Assembly: GCF_900659635.1 (NCBI RefSeq)
Contig: NZ_CAACVB010000070.1
Coordinates: 1 to 33,390 of the forward strand
Direction of reading: 5' to 3'
Source of the DNA: Actinomadura roseirufa
GTDB taxonomy: Bacteria > Actinomycetota > Actinomycetes > Streptosporangiales > Streptosporangiaceae
Length of the DNA stretch: 33,390 nt
Below are positions 23,616 to 31,746 of the stretch, one piece after another (positions within the stretch are counted from its first letter, which is position 1; every line of letters starts with the position of its first letter). The notes under the pieces are model-generated. The model did not search any database. It saw only the letters and a program-made list of their open reading frames with translations, and had not been told where the DNA came from. The position numbers and the translations under genes were made by a program.

Positions 23616-23639
23616 AACGTACACGGAATCAGATACGAT
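23616..23639. promoter_or_regulatory. Operator site 4 (GntR-type) between amidohydrolase and esterase genes
   Basis: The minus strand reads ATCGTATCTGA across 23639-23629, matching ATCGTATNNSA, with a weaker second half (6 of 11). TACGAT (23634-23639) could serve as a -10 for the esterase-Liv operon. The surrounding 120-bp divergent gap is clearly AT-richer than its neighbours. Confidence 0.55.
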
Positions 23640-23693
23640 TTTGGAGTGCCCGAACCGCAGGGTGCGGGCACACCGGGCCTTCGGAGGTAAACG

Positions 23694-24638
23694 ATGCCCC
23701 TGGATCCCGAGGCGCGGCGGATCATTGACCGCACACCCGCCGAGGACCCGAACCAGGCGGGGCAGATGCCCGACGCGGCGACGATGCGCGAGCAGTTCCG
23801 CCTCATGTGGACCATGCCGGACGACCTCCCGCCCGTCGGCGATGTCACCGACACCACCGTCCCCGGCCCCGCCGGTGACATCCCCGTCCGCGTCTACACC
23901 CCTGAGGGGCAGGGGCCCTTTCCGGTCTTCGTGTGGTACCACGGCGGCGGCTGGACGATCGGCACCCTCGACGAGAACGAGTACGCGTGCCGGGCCCTGA
24001 CCACCGCCTCGGGCGCGGTGGTCGTCTCCGTCGACTACCGGCTCGCCCCCGAGAACCCGTTCCCCGCCGCCGCCGACGACGCCTACGCCGTCGTCGCCTG
24101 GCTGGCCGAGCACGGCGACCGGCTCGCCGTGGACCCCGCGCGGATCGCCGTCGGCGGCGAGAGCGCGGGCGGCAACCTCGCCGCCGTCGTCGCCCTCAAG
24201 GCCCGCGACCTCGGTGGCCCGGAGCTGCGCCTTCAGGTGCTGGTCGCGCCCATCCTCGGCCACCCCGACGACGGGCGCCGCTCCTATGAGGAGTACTCGG
24301 AGGGCTACTTCCTCTCCAAGTCCGGCATGGAGTGGTTCTTCACCACCTACCCCTCCGACGCCCGGGACCTGGACGACCCCTACCTCCTGCCGCTGCGCGC
24401 CGAGAACCTCGCCGGCCTGGCCCGCGCGCTCATCATCGAGGCGGAGTACGACGTCCTCCGCGACGAGGGCGAGGAGTACGCGCGCCGGCTCGGCGAGGCC
24501 GGCGTCAAGACCGACCTCGCCGTCTACGACGGGATGATCCACGGCTTCTTCGCCCTGCTGCCCACCGAGCTGACGGTGTCGAGGCAGGCCCACGCCCGCA
24601 CGGCCGACGCCCTGCGCGAAGCCTTCGGCGAGGCCTGA
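23694..24638 (+). CDS. HSL-family esterase/lipase (alpha/beta hydrolase fold-3)
   Basis: This 314-residue esterase has the hormone-sensitive-lipase motif YHGGGW (about 82-87). VDYRLAPENPFPAA follows the oxyanion region, the nucleophile is Ser154 or so in GGESAGGN, an acid lies in EYDVLRDE, and His in GMIHGFF. Family members hydrolyse short acyl or aryl esters in the cytoplasm. GGAGG lies about seven bases before the ATG. Its stop overlaps the livF-like start by one base (TGATG), so the esterase is translated together with the importer. This suggests the transported compound is an ester. Confidence 0.88.
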   Translation: MPLDPEARRIIDRTPAEDPNQAGQMPDAATMREQFRLMWTMPDDLPPVGDVTDTTVPGPAGDIPVRVYTPEGQGPFPVFVWYHGGGWTIGTLDENEYACRALTTASGAVVVSVDYRLAPENPFPAAADDAYAVVAWLAEHGDRLAVDPARIAVGGESAGGNLAAVVALKARDLGGPELRLQVLVAPILGHPDDGRRSYEEYSEGYFLSKSGMEWFFTTYPSDARDLDDPYLLPLRAENLAGLARALIIEAEYDVLRDEGEEYARRLGEAGVKTDLAVYDGMIHGFFALLPTELTVSRQAHARTADALREAFGEA

Positions 24639-25387
24639 TGGCGACCCCCGCACTGGCCCTGGAGGGCGTCGGCGTCAATCGGGCCGACATCCCGGTCGTC
24701 CACGACGTCAGCCTCGACGCCGCCCCCGGCGCCGTCACCGTGATCCTCGGCGCCAACGGCGCGGGCAAGACGACGCTCATGGACGGCATCGCCGGCCTGG
24801 CGCCCGTCAAGTCCGGCACGATCCGGCTGGGCGACCGCTCGATCGAGAAGCTCGCCCCCTACAAGCGGGCCAGGGCGGGCCTCGGCTACGTGGAACAGGC
24901 CCGCACGACCTTCCGGACGCTGACCGTCGAGCAGAACCTGCTGGTGGCCCAGCAGGGCGAGGGCGACCTCGGCACCGTCTACAAGCTGTTCCCCGAGCTG
25001 GACAAGCGCCGTACCCTGCAGGCGGGTTACCTGTCCGGCGGCGAGCAGCAGATGGTCGTGCTCGGCCGGGCGCTGGTCTCGGCGCCGAAGGTGGTCCTCA
25101 TCGACGAGATGTCGCTGGGACTGGCCCCCCTGGTCGTCCGGCGGCTCATGACGACGGTCGGTGAGCTGGCCGGCATGGGGATCGCGGTGGTGCTCATCGA
25201 GCAGTTCGCGAACCTCGCGCTCGACGTCGGCACGCGCGCCTACGTCCTGCGCAAGGGCGGCGTGGTGTATTCAGGTCCCTGCGCCGACCTGCGCGGCGAC
25301 GAGGAGCGCCTGCACCGGCTCTACTTCGGCGGGCCGCCCCTGACCGCCGCCGACCGGGACGCCGGCGCGGCAGAGAGCGAGCAGTGA
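24638..25387 (+). CDS. livF: Liv-type ABC importer ATPase (LivF)
   Basis: The ATPase has 249 residues. Walker A is GANGAGKTT, the Q-loop is in YVEQARTTF, the signature is LSGGEQQMV, Walker B is VVLIDEMSLGLAP, and the switch histidine position reads LIEQFAN as in most LivF proteins. The MSLGLAP after Walker B is diagnostic for LivF. The ATG overlaps the esterase stop by one base and the stop overlaps the next start. The importer family takes branched-chain amino acids, amides and aromatic acids. In this cluster an aromatic substrate is the better guess. Confidence 0.9.
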   Translation: MATPALALEGVGVNRADIPVVHDVSLDAAPGAVTVILGANGAGKTTLMDGIAGLAPVKSGTIRLGDRSIEKLAPYKRARAGLGYVEQARTTFRTLTVEQNLLVAQQGEGDLGTVYKLFPELDKRRTLQAGYLSGGEQQMVVLGRALVSAPKVVLIDEMSLGLAPLVVRRLMTTVGELAGMGIAVVLIEQFANLALDVGTRAYVLRKGGVVYSGPCADLRGDEERLHRLYFGGPPLTAADRDAGAAESEQ

Positions 25388-27129
25388 TGAACCTGGTGGA
25401 CAAGCGCGGCCTCGGCGCCGGCCTCGGCGCGGCCGTGCTGGCCTGCGTCCTGCTGCCGGCGGTGCTGCCGCCGTACTGGATCTACCTGGCGATCAGCGCC
25501 GTGATCAGCGCCGTGATCATGCAGAGCTACGGCGTGATCGTCGGGCGGGTCGGCGTCATGTCGCTGTGCCAGATGTCGTTCGCGGCCATCGGCGCCTGGG
25601 TCGTGCTGCGGCTGAACGTCGCCGGCGCGCCGGGCGGGTTCTTCGTCTGGCTGGTCCTGGGCGGCCTGGCGGCGGTGCCGGTCGGCGTCGCCATCGGGCT
25701 GCCCGCGCTGCGCATCCGCGGGGTGAACCTCGCGGTGGTCACCTTCGGGTTCGCCGTCTCGGCCGACATCGTCTGGAACGCCAACCCGTTCCCGGGCGCC
25801 AAAGAGCTGACGATGCTGGACCGCCCGGCGCCCTTCACCACCGACGGCGGCTACTTCGTCTTCGCGATGATCGTGTTCACCGTGATCGCGGTCGTGCTGA
25901 GCGTGATCGGCCGTACCCGGCTCGGGCTCTCCTGGTACGAGCTGCGGCACTCCGAGCGGTCCGCCGCCGCGCACGGCATCTCCGTCGCGCGCAGCAAGCT
26001 CGCCGCGTTCGCGATCAGCGCGTTCATCGCCGGCATCGGCGGCGGCCTGCTGGCCGGCCAGCTCAGCCTGGTGGTGCCCAGCAACTTCGCGATGGGCCAG
26101 TCCCTGGCCCTGTTCGCCGTCGCCATCATGATCGGCCCGCACCACCCCGAGGGCGCCGTGCTCGGCGGGATCTTCGGCGCGGTGATGCCGACGATCATGG
26201 AGAAGGTGTCGCTGCCGCAGGACTTCGGCGGCGTGCTGTTCGGCGCCGGCGCCCTGCTGGCGCTGCGCAGCGGGCTGAGCCAGACCGACCTGACCCGGAT
26301 GCGCAAACGTGAGAAAGATGCGCGTAAGCTGCTGGAAAAGGCGGCGGCCGGCGAGGACGGGCAGGACAGGGCGAGCCTGTCGGTGGTCGAGCCCGCGCCG
26401 CGGCCGGCGGACGCCGAGCCCCGCCTGGCCGTGTCCGGGCTGACCGTCCGGTTCGGGGAGGTCGTCGCGCTCGACGCGGTCGACCTGACCGTCCCGGAGG
26501 GCTCGGTCGTCGGGCTCATCGGCCCGAACGGCGCCGGCAAGTCCACCTTCATCTCGGCGGTCACCGGCTTCGTCTCGGGATACCAGGGCACGGTCGAGCT
26601 CGGCGGGCGGCGGCTGGACGGCCTCGGGCCGAGCGTCCGCGCCACGCGGGGGCTGCGCCGTACGTTCCAGACCACGGCGATCGCGCCCGAGCTCACCCAA
26701 TACGAATACCTGGCGATCGGAGCCGGCCGGCGGCTGTCGCGGGCCGAGGCCGACGAGCTGCTGGAGTTCTTCGGCTGCCCGCCCGGCCAGGTCCCGGTGT
26801 CGATCGTGGACGCCGGCACCCGGCGGCTGCTGGACGTGGCGGCGGCCATCGCGGCCCGTCCCGCGGTGGCGCTGCTGGACGAGCCCGCCGCGGGCCAGTC
26901 CGCCGCCGAGTCGCTGCGGCTCGGCAACAGGCTGGCGCGGGTGCCCGAGACCTTCGGCACGTCCATCCTGCTGGTCGAGCACGACATGGAGCTCGTCCAG
27001 GCCACGTGCGCCGAGGTCACCGTCCTCGACTTCGGGCACGTCATCGCCTCCGGGCCGACGGGGCAGGTCCTGGCCGACCCCGCCGTCCGGGCCGCCTACC
27101 TCGGGGCCGCGGACGTCCCCGCCTCCTGA
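25387..27129 (+). CDS. livM-livG: LivM-LivG fusion: importer permease plus ATPase
   Basis: This 580-residue protein joins a LivM permease (about 1-300, roughly nine helices, with VGVMSLCQMSF and LRIRGVNLAVVTFGF) to a LivG ATPase (about 345-575) through a charged linker. The ATPase has Walker A GPNGAGKST (379-387), Q-loop Gln428 (RRTFQTTAI), Walker B LLDEP (496-500) and His532 (VEHDMELV). The signature position reads DAGTRRLLDVA (475-485) in place of LSxGQ-like residues, so this ATPase site is probably asymmetric with LivF carrying the canonical signature. ATG 25387 overlaps the livF stop by one base; a GTG one codon earlier is equally possible. Confidence 0.88.
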   Translation: MNLVDKRGLGAGLGAAVLACVLLPAVLPPYWIYLAISAVISAVIMQSYGVIVGRVGVMSLCQMSFAAIGAWVVLRLNVAGAPGGFFVWLVLGGLAAVPVGVAIGLPALRIRGVNLAVVTFGFAVSADIVWNANPFPGAKELTMLDRPAPFTTDGGYFVFAMIVFTVIAVVLSVIGRTRLGLSWYELRHSERSAAAHGISVARSKLAAFAISAFIAGIGGGLLAGQLSLVVPSNFAMGQSLALFAVAIMIGPHHPEGAVLGGIFGAVMPTIMEKVSLPQDFGGVLFGAGALLALRSGLSQTDLTRMRKREKDARKLLEKAAAGEDGQDRASLSVVEPAPRPADAEPRLAVSGLTVRFGEVVALDAVDLTVPEGSVVGLIGPNGAGKSTFISAVTGFVSGYQGTVELGGRRLDGLGPSVRATRGLRRTFQTTAIAPELTQYEYLAIGAGRRLSRAEADELLEFFGCPPGQVPVSIVDAGTRRLLDVAAAIAARPAVALLDEPAAGQSAAESLRLGNRLARVPETFGTSILLVEHDMELVQATCAEVTVLDFGHVIASGPTGQVLADPAVRAAYLGAADVPAS

Positions 27130-27174
27130 TCCGAAAAAACAACCCACCCCTCCCGCGAAGCAAGGGCCTCTTCG

Positions 27175-28332
27175 ATGAAACGCACTCTCATGACGGCGGC
27201 CGCGACCGCGCTCGCCGTGTCCCTCACCGCCGCCGGCTGTCAGTCCTCGGGCGACTCCGGCAAGGGGCCGATCAAGGTCGGCTCCATCAACGGCATCACC
27301 GGCCTCTTCCAGACCCCCGAGGTCCCGAAGGCCGTCAAGGCGGTCTTCGACGAGGTCAACGCCGCCGGCGGCATCAACGGCCGCAAGCTCGAGCTGATCA
27401 GCAAGGACGACGCCATGGACCCGTCCCGGTCCGGGCAGGCGGCCCGCGAGCTGATCCAGTCCAGCGGCGTCGTCGCGCTGGCCGGCTCCTCCAGCGCCGT
27501 CGACTGCGGCCTGAACCGCGCCACCTACAGCAAGAGCAAGATCGTCTCGGTGCCCGCGGTCGGCGTCGACCCCGCGTGCTTCACCAGCCCGAACATCGCC
27601 CCGGTGAACCCGGGCCCGTACGCGCTGACCACGGCGATGCTCTACTACGCCTCCGAGACCCTCAAGCACGACAAGGTCTGCATGGACTACACCGTCCTGC
27701 CCGGCAGCGGCGGCGGCATCGAGGACGCCATCAAGCAGTGGGAGACCCTCACCGGCAAGCACCTCACCCACAAGAACCTCGCCGTCGGCCAGGGTGACCC
27801 GACCCGCTACCTGGTCGCGGACAAGAACGCCGGCTGCCAGGCCGTCATCTACAACGCTGTCGTCGGCCCGTGGTTCGCGCAGGCCAAGACCCAGGGCATG
27901 CAGAAGGTCGACTTCATCCTCGCGGCCAACAGCTACACCGACGCCAACGCCAAGGTCATCCCGCCGGACATGAGCGCCTACGCGGGCACCGAGTGGCAGC
28001 CCTACACCGACCCGACCCTGCCGGGCAACGACCGCTGGGCGAAGCTGGTGGAGAAGAACGGCATCCAGAAGACCGCGTTCAGCCAGGGCGCCGTGATGGC
28101 CGCCGACGTGTTCGTGGACGTCCTGAAGACCATCAAGGGCGACATCACCCGCGAGTCGGTCACCAAGGCGTTCAAGGAGATGAGGCCGATCAACTACCCC
28201 ATGGTCGGCACCCCCTACGTCTTCGGCCCCGGCGACAAGCACAACCCGATCCAGGGCAGCCGCTTCGTCAAGGCCGACAAGGGCGGCTGGAAGGTCCTGC
28301 CCGGCGGCTTCACCGTCCCCGGCAAGAGCTGA
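27175..28332 (+). CDS. Liv-type solute-binding lipoprotein (Peripla_BP_6)
   Basis: The lipoprotein has 385 residues with a signal peptide ending in the lipobox LTAAGC (Cys22). The mature protein begins with VGSINGITGLFQTPEV and has VFDEVNAAGGINGRKLELI, the hallmark of branched-chain/aromatic amide binding proteins. It contains several cysteines (CGLNR, ACFTSP, VCMDY, AGCQA) that are more numerous than usual for the family. It captures the substrate outside the membrane for the Liv permeases. It is preceded by a 45-base gap with an A6 run and followed by a strong hairpin before livH. Confidence 0.9.
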   Translation: MKRTLMTAAATALAVSLTAAGCQSSGDSGKGPIKVGSINGITGLFQTPEVPKAVKAVFDEVNAAGGINGRKLELISKDDAMDPSRSGQAARELIQSSGVVALAGSSSAVDCGLNRATYSKSKIVSVPAVGVDPACFTSPNIAPVNPGPYALTTAMLYYASETLKHDKVCMDYTVLPGSGGGIEDAIKQWETLTGKHLTHKNLAVGQGDPTRYLVADKNAGCQAVIYNAVVGPWFAQAKTQGMQKVDFILAANSYTDANAKVIPPDMSAYAGTEWQPYTDPTLPGNDRWAKLVEKNGIQKTAFSQGAVMAADVFVDVLKTIKGDITRESVTKAFKEMRPINYPMVGTPYVFGPGDKHNPIQGSRFVKADKGGWKVLPGGFTVPGKS

Positions 28333-28343
28333 GGCCCACTCGT

Positions 28344-28374
28344 CCGGGCGCGCGCGTCACCCGCGCGCGCCCGG
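28344..28374 (+). terminator. 13-bp stem-loop between binding protein and livH
   Basis: CCGGGCGCGCGCG (28344-28356) pairs exactly with 28362-28374 across a five-base loop. Only 19 bases separate it from the livH ATG, so it probably acts as a partial terminator or 3'-end stabiliser. That would raise binding-protein mRNA over the membrane subunits. Confidence 0.6.
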
Positions 28375-28393
28375 CTCCACCCGGAGGTACCCG

Positions 28394-29266
28394 ATGGTGA
28401 ACTCTGTTGTCGCCGGGCTGACCAGCGGCGGCGGCTACGCCCTGCTCGGCCTGTGCGTCGTCCTGACCTACCGGCTGGTCGCCGTGGTCAACTTCGCGAT
28501 GACGGCCGTCGGCGCGATGGGCGCCTTCGTGATGGTCTCGCTGACCGACAAGGGGCTGAACGTCTGGCTCGCCCTGGTCGTCGGCGCCCTGTCGGCGGCG
28601 CTGCTGTCGGGGCTGCTCGGCGCGGCGCTGGTGCGCTGGTTCTCCGGGCACCGGGAGCGCACCAAGGCCGCGGTGACGGTCGCCCTGTACGTCGCGCTCA
28701 CCGCGATCGGGCTGCGGCTGTTCGGCGGCACGAGCACCGGCGCGCACCGCTTCCCGAACCCGTTCGGCGACCCCGTCTTCACGGTCGGCGGCGTGGTGGT
28801 CCCGCAGTCGGTGCTCGTCTCGCTGGCGTTCGCGCTGCTGATCACGCTCGCGGTCGGGCTGCTGCTCACCCGCACCCGGCTCGGGCTCAAGCTGCAGGCG
28901 CTGTCGGAGCGGCCGAGCACCGCCGAGGTCGTCGGCATCCCCGCCCCGCTGCTGGCCGTCGGCGTCTGGTCGGGCGTCGGCGCCATCACCATGCTGGTGA
29001 TCGTGCTGGTCGCGCCGCGGCTCGGCGGCGACTTCTCCACCCTCGCGGGCCTGATCAGCACCGCGCTGGCCGTCGCGATGGTCGGCGCGTTCCGCAGCCT
29101 GCCCCTGACCCTCGCCGGCGGCCTGATCCTGGGCTGCCTCGAGGGCGTGTCGTCCTCCCTGGACGCCATCCAGAAGTACCAGGGCGTCGTGCCCTTCCTG
29201 GTGATCCTCGTGCTCCTGTGGTGGCGCAGCCGCCGCGAGGTCTGGGACACCGCCCACAGCAGATGA
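28394..29266 (+). CDS. livH: Liv-type ABC importer permease (LivH)
   Basis: This 290-residue membrane protein has about eight helices. It begins with GLTSGGGYALLGLCVVLTYR and VVNFAMTAVGAMGAF, matching the LivH N-terminal pattern where the typical GMIxAIGxTMVYG and NFAxGxxxMxGA motifs occur. RTRLGLKLQALSERPSTAEVVGI contains the conserved coupling segment that contacts the ATPase. GGAGGT lies six bases before the ATG. It partners the LivM half of the fusion protein. Confidence 0.88.
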   Translation: MVNSVVAGLTSGGGYALLGLCVVLTYRLVAVVNFAMTAVGAMGAFVMVSLTDKGLNVWLALVVGALSAALLSGLLGAALVRWFSGHRERTKAAVTVALYVALTAIGLRLFGGTSTGAHRFPNPFGDPVFTVGGVVVPQSVLVSLAFALLITLAVGLLLTRTRLGLKLQALSERPSTAEVVGIPAPLLAVGVWSGVGAITMLVIVLVAPRLGGDFSTLAGLISTALAVAMVGAFRSLPLTLAGGLILGCLEGVSSSLDAIQKYQGVVPFLVILVLLWWRSRREVWDTAHSR

Positions 29267-29285
29267 CGAATCGAGGAGACGCCCC

Positions 29286-30392
29286 ATGCCCGACCTGACA
29301 TCGACCCGGGCGGCGGTGCTGCGCGAGCACGGCGCCGAGCTGAGCATCGAGGAACTGCCGCTGCCCGCCGAGTGCGAGCCCGGCGCGGCCGTCGTCCGGA
29401 TCGACTGCGCGACCCTGTGCGCCACCGACGTGCACCTCTGGTCCGGTGCCATGTCGTTCCCGGAGATGCTGCCGATCGTGCTCGGCCACGAGATGATGGG
29501 CACGGTCTGCGCCGTCGGCGCCGGCACCCGGGACGCGCTCGGCCGCGAGATCAAGGTGGGCGACCGCATCGGCTGGTCCGAGTCCGTCTGCGGGCGCTGC
29601 TACGGCTGCACCGTGCTGCGCAACCCCGTCGCCTGCGCCGAGCGGGGCTACGGGTTCCTCCAGCGGGCGGACCGCTGGCCCTACGCCACCGGCGGCCTCG
29701 CCGGGCACAACTACGTGACGCCGGGCGCGCTGAAGGTCGTGCTGCCCGACGACGTCAAGGACACCTGGGCCGCCGCGGCGGGCTGCGCCGTCAAGACCGT
29801 GCTGCACGCCTTCGACCGCGCGGGCGGCGTCCGCCCCGGCTCCACCGTGGTGGTCCAGGGCGCGGGCGCGCTCGGGATCGTCGCGACGGCGGTCGCCGGC
29901 GTGTCCGGAGCGGGCAAGGTGATCACCATCGGCGCGCCGGACGCGCGCCTGGAGCTCGCCGGCCGCTTCGGCGCCGACCTGACGATCGGGCTGGACGGCG
30001 ACGCCGCCGAGCGCCTCGCCGCCGTGCGGGACGCCACCGGCGGCCGCGGCGCCGAGCTCGTGATCGACGTCGCCGGCGCGCCCGGCGTGGGCGCCGAGGC
30101 GGTGGACATGGCGGCGTTCGGCGGCCGGTTCGTCGTGGTCGGCACCACCGGCCCGCGGCCCGAGCCGCTGCCGCTCGGCACGATCATGGGCAAGGAGCTG
30201 GACGTGCGCGGCTCGCTGAACGGCGACGTGAGCGACTACCACCGCTCGATCGAGTTCCTGCGCACCTTCAGCGGTCGTTTCGACTGGGACGAGCTGTTCA
30301 GTGCCCCCGACGGGCTCGACGGAGCGTCCGGAGCGCTGGCCGCCATGTCGCGGCTCGAGCAGGTCAAGGCCGTCATTCACCCCCACCGTTAG
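29286..30392 (+). CDS. Zinc-dependent alcohol dehydrogenase (MDR family)
   Basis: This 368-residue medium-chain dehydrogenase has catalytic zinc ligands Cys45 (TLCATDVH), His68 and Glu69 (LGHEMMG). The structural zinc loop has Cys102, Cys105, Cys108 and Cys117. The Rossmann motif GAGALG lies near 192-197. Asp or neutral residues at the end of the second strand (TIGAPDARLE) leave coenzyme choice open. GAGGAG precedes the ATG. It follows livH by 19 bases in the same operon. It may oxidise an alcohol released by the esterase. Confidence 0.88.
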   Translation: MPDLTSTRAAVLREHGAELSIEELPLPAECEPGAAVVRIDCATLCATDVHLWSGAMSFPEMLPIVLGHEMMGTVCAVGAGTRDALGREIKVGDRIGWSESVCGRCYGCTVLRNPVACAERGYGFLQRADRWPYATGGLAGHNYVTPGALKVVLPDDVKDTWAAAAGCAVKTVLHAFDRAGGVRPGSTVVVQGAGALGIVATAVAGVSGAGKVITIGAPDARLELAGRFGADLTIGLDGDAAERLAAVRDATGGRGAELVIDVAGAPGVGAEAVDMAAFGGRFVVVGTTGPRPEPLPLGTIMGKELDVRGSLNGDVSDYHRSIEFLRTFSGRFDWDELFSAPDGLDGASGALAAMSRLEQVKAVIHPHR

Positions 30393-30399
30393 GAACACC

Positions 30400-31359
30400 G
30401 TGTCCACCAAGATCGAGCGGCGCCGGCTGGGCGCCGCCGGGCCCGAGGCCTCCGTGCTCTCCCTCGGCTCCTGGCACACCTACGACCGCATGGACTTCGC
30501 CGACGCCGTCGCGATGGTCCGGCACGCCGTCGACGCGGGGATCAACCTGTTCGACGTCGCCGTGTACGGGATGCCCGGCCATCCCCCCGTCTTCACCGAC
30601 GTGCTGTTCTCCGCGATCGTCCGCGCCGCCGGGATCGCGCGGGAGGACTACCTGCTGTCCAGCAAGCTGTGGCTGGAGGGGTGGCCCGGCCAGTCCCTGC
30701 GCGACCAGCTCGCCAACGCCCTGTTCCGGGTCGGCGCCGACCACGCCGACGTCGCCGTCCTCGGCGACATCCGGCGCGAGGGCATGGACCTGAAGGCGCT
30801 CGCCGAGGAGCTCGCCGAGCTGGAGCGCGAGGGGCTGCTGGGCTGCTGGGGCGTCAACAACTGGTCGGCCACCACCGTGCGGACGATCCGCGAGCACGCC
30901 CTGGCGGCGGGATCGCCGGGCCCGCGGCTCGCCCAGCTCAAGTACAGCCCGTGCCGCCGCTCCATCCCCGACGGCGAGCCGTTCGCGGCGATCTTCGCCG
31001 ACGGCGTCACGATGCAGGCGTCGGACGTCCTGGAGGGCGGCATCCTCGCCGGCAACACCTCGCCGTCGCGGCAGATCGGCCGCGACCCGGGGGAGGTCCG
31101 GGCGCGGATCCACGACGCCGCCAAGGGCATCGCGAAGGTCGCCGACGACCTCGGCGCCACTCCCGCGCAGCTCTGCGTCGCGTTCACCCTGACCCACCCG
31201 TCCACGAGCACCGTGCTGTTCGGCGCGAGCCGGCTGTCCCAGCTCGAGGACAACATCGCCGCGCTCGACGTGCTGGAGCGCGTGGGCGCCGACCGGCTGC
31301 GCGAGCTGCTGGACCCGTTCTGGGTGGACCGCGGCATCGTCGACCCCGAGGGACCCTAG
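30400..31359 (+). CDS. Aldo/keto reductase homologue 2 (catalytic His replaced)
   Basis: The protein has 319 residues from GTG 30400, with AGGA upstream and seven bases after the dehydrogenase stop. Asp52 and Tyr56 (NLFDVAVY) and Lys89 (SSKLWL) are present. The usual histidine strand reads VAVLGDIRR. Roughly half of the positions are identical by eye to the AKR at 21103-22095. Shared segments are GVNNWSA, QLKYS, MQASDVLEGGILAG (LQASDVLEGGILAG in the other copy) and an ending with DRGxVDP. It is the last gene of the esterase-Liv operon. A gene duplication with the two copies in different operons of one regulon is likely. Confidence 0.82.
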   Translation: MSTKIERRRLGAAGPEASVLSLGSWHTYDRMDFADAVAMVRHAVDAGINLFDVAVYGMPGHPPVFTDVLFSAIVRAAGIAREDYLLSSKLWLEGWPGQSLRDQLANALFRVGADHADVAVLGDIRREGMDLKALAEELAELEREGLLGCWGVNNWSATTVRTIREHALAAGSPGPRLAQLKYSPCRRSIPDGEPFAAIFADGVTMQASDVLEGGILAGNTSPSRQIGRDPGEVRARIHDAAKGIAKVADDLGATPAQLCVAFTLTHPSTSTVLFGASRLSQLEDNIAALDVLERVGADRLRELLDPFWVDRGIVDPEGP

Positions 31360-31369
31360 CCTCCACGCT

Positions 31370-31447
31370 CCGGGCCCCCGCCTCGCGCGGCGGCACTCCT
31401 GGTCTCCGGATTCCCTCCTTGCCGGGAGTCCGTGAGCGGGGGCCCGG
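31370..31447 (+). terminator. Nested stem-loop after the Liv/AKR operon
   Basis: An outer 12-bp perfect stem (CCGGGCCCCCGC at 31370-31381 with 31436-31447) encloses an inner stem (31407-31415 with 31424-31432, one G-U). It starts 11 bases after the AKR stop and is the likely operon terminator. Confidence 0.6.
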
Positions 31448-31746
31448 TCCCGCTCCCGGGCTCCGCCCGGCCCCCCGGCGCGTTCTCGACGCCGAGCCCC
31501 TCTCCCGCGTACCCACCATGGTCCGCCGTTCTCCGGGCGCCCGCGGCGCACCGCCGTGCCGTGATGCCGCCGGGCATCGATCGGGTAACGCCCCGTAACG
31601 CTCCGGGCGGGCGCGCCGCCGATCGGGAAGACTCTGCGGTGCGCCCTCCGGCTCCCGGGCGCCCCGTCCGGGAAAGCACGGGGCGGACCCCCGGGGGTTC
31701 GCGGTGGCGCGGCGCGCCGGCGGGTCCGAGCATGGAGAGGGTGGTC
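31448..31746. other. Intergenic region upstream of the kinase gene
   Basis: I see no credible gene here. GTAACGC is present at 31585 and 31595 (10-bp spacing, GTAACGCCCC then GTAACGCTCC). The core resembles the TAACGCG repeats at 8221 and could be an operator for the kinase gene. The remainder is GC-rich and without clear promoter hexamers. Confidence 0.4.

Noticed and set aside
21894..24653. Long minus-strand open frame (919 codons) across the amidohydrolase and esterase
   Set aside because: It is in a different frame from the real amidohydrolase, passes through operator site 4 and shows no motifs.
25321..28242. Very long minus-strand open frame (973 codons) opposite the Liv operon
   Set aside because: Its protein is low-complexity Gly/Arg/Asp/His-rich with no domain, while the plus strand encodes clear LivF, LivM-LivG and binding-protein motifs. 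Long antisense frames are expected at this GC content.
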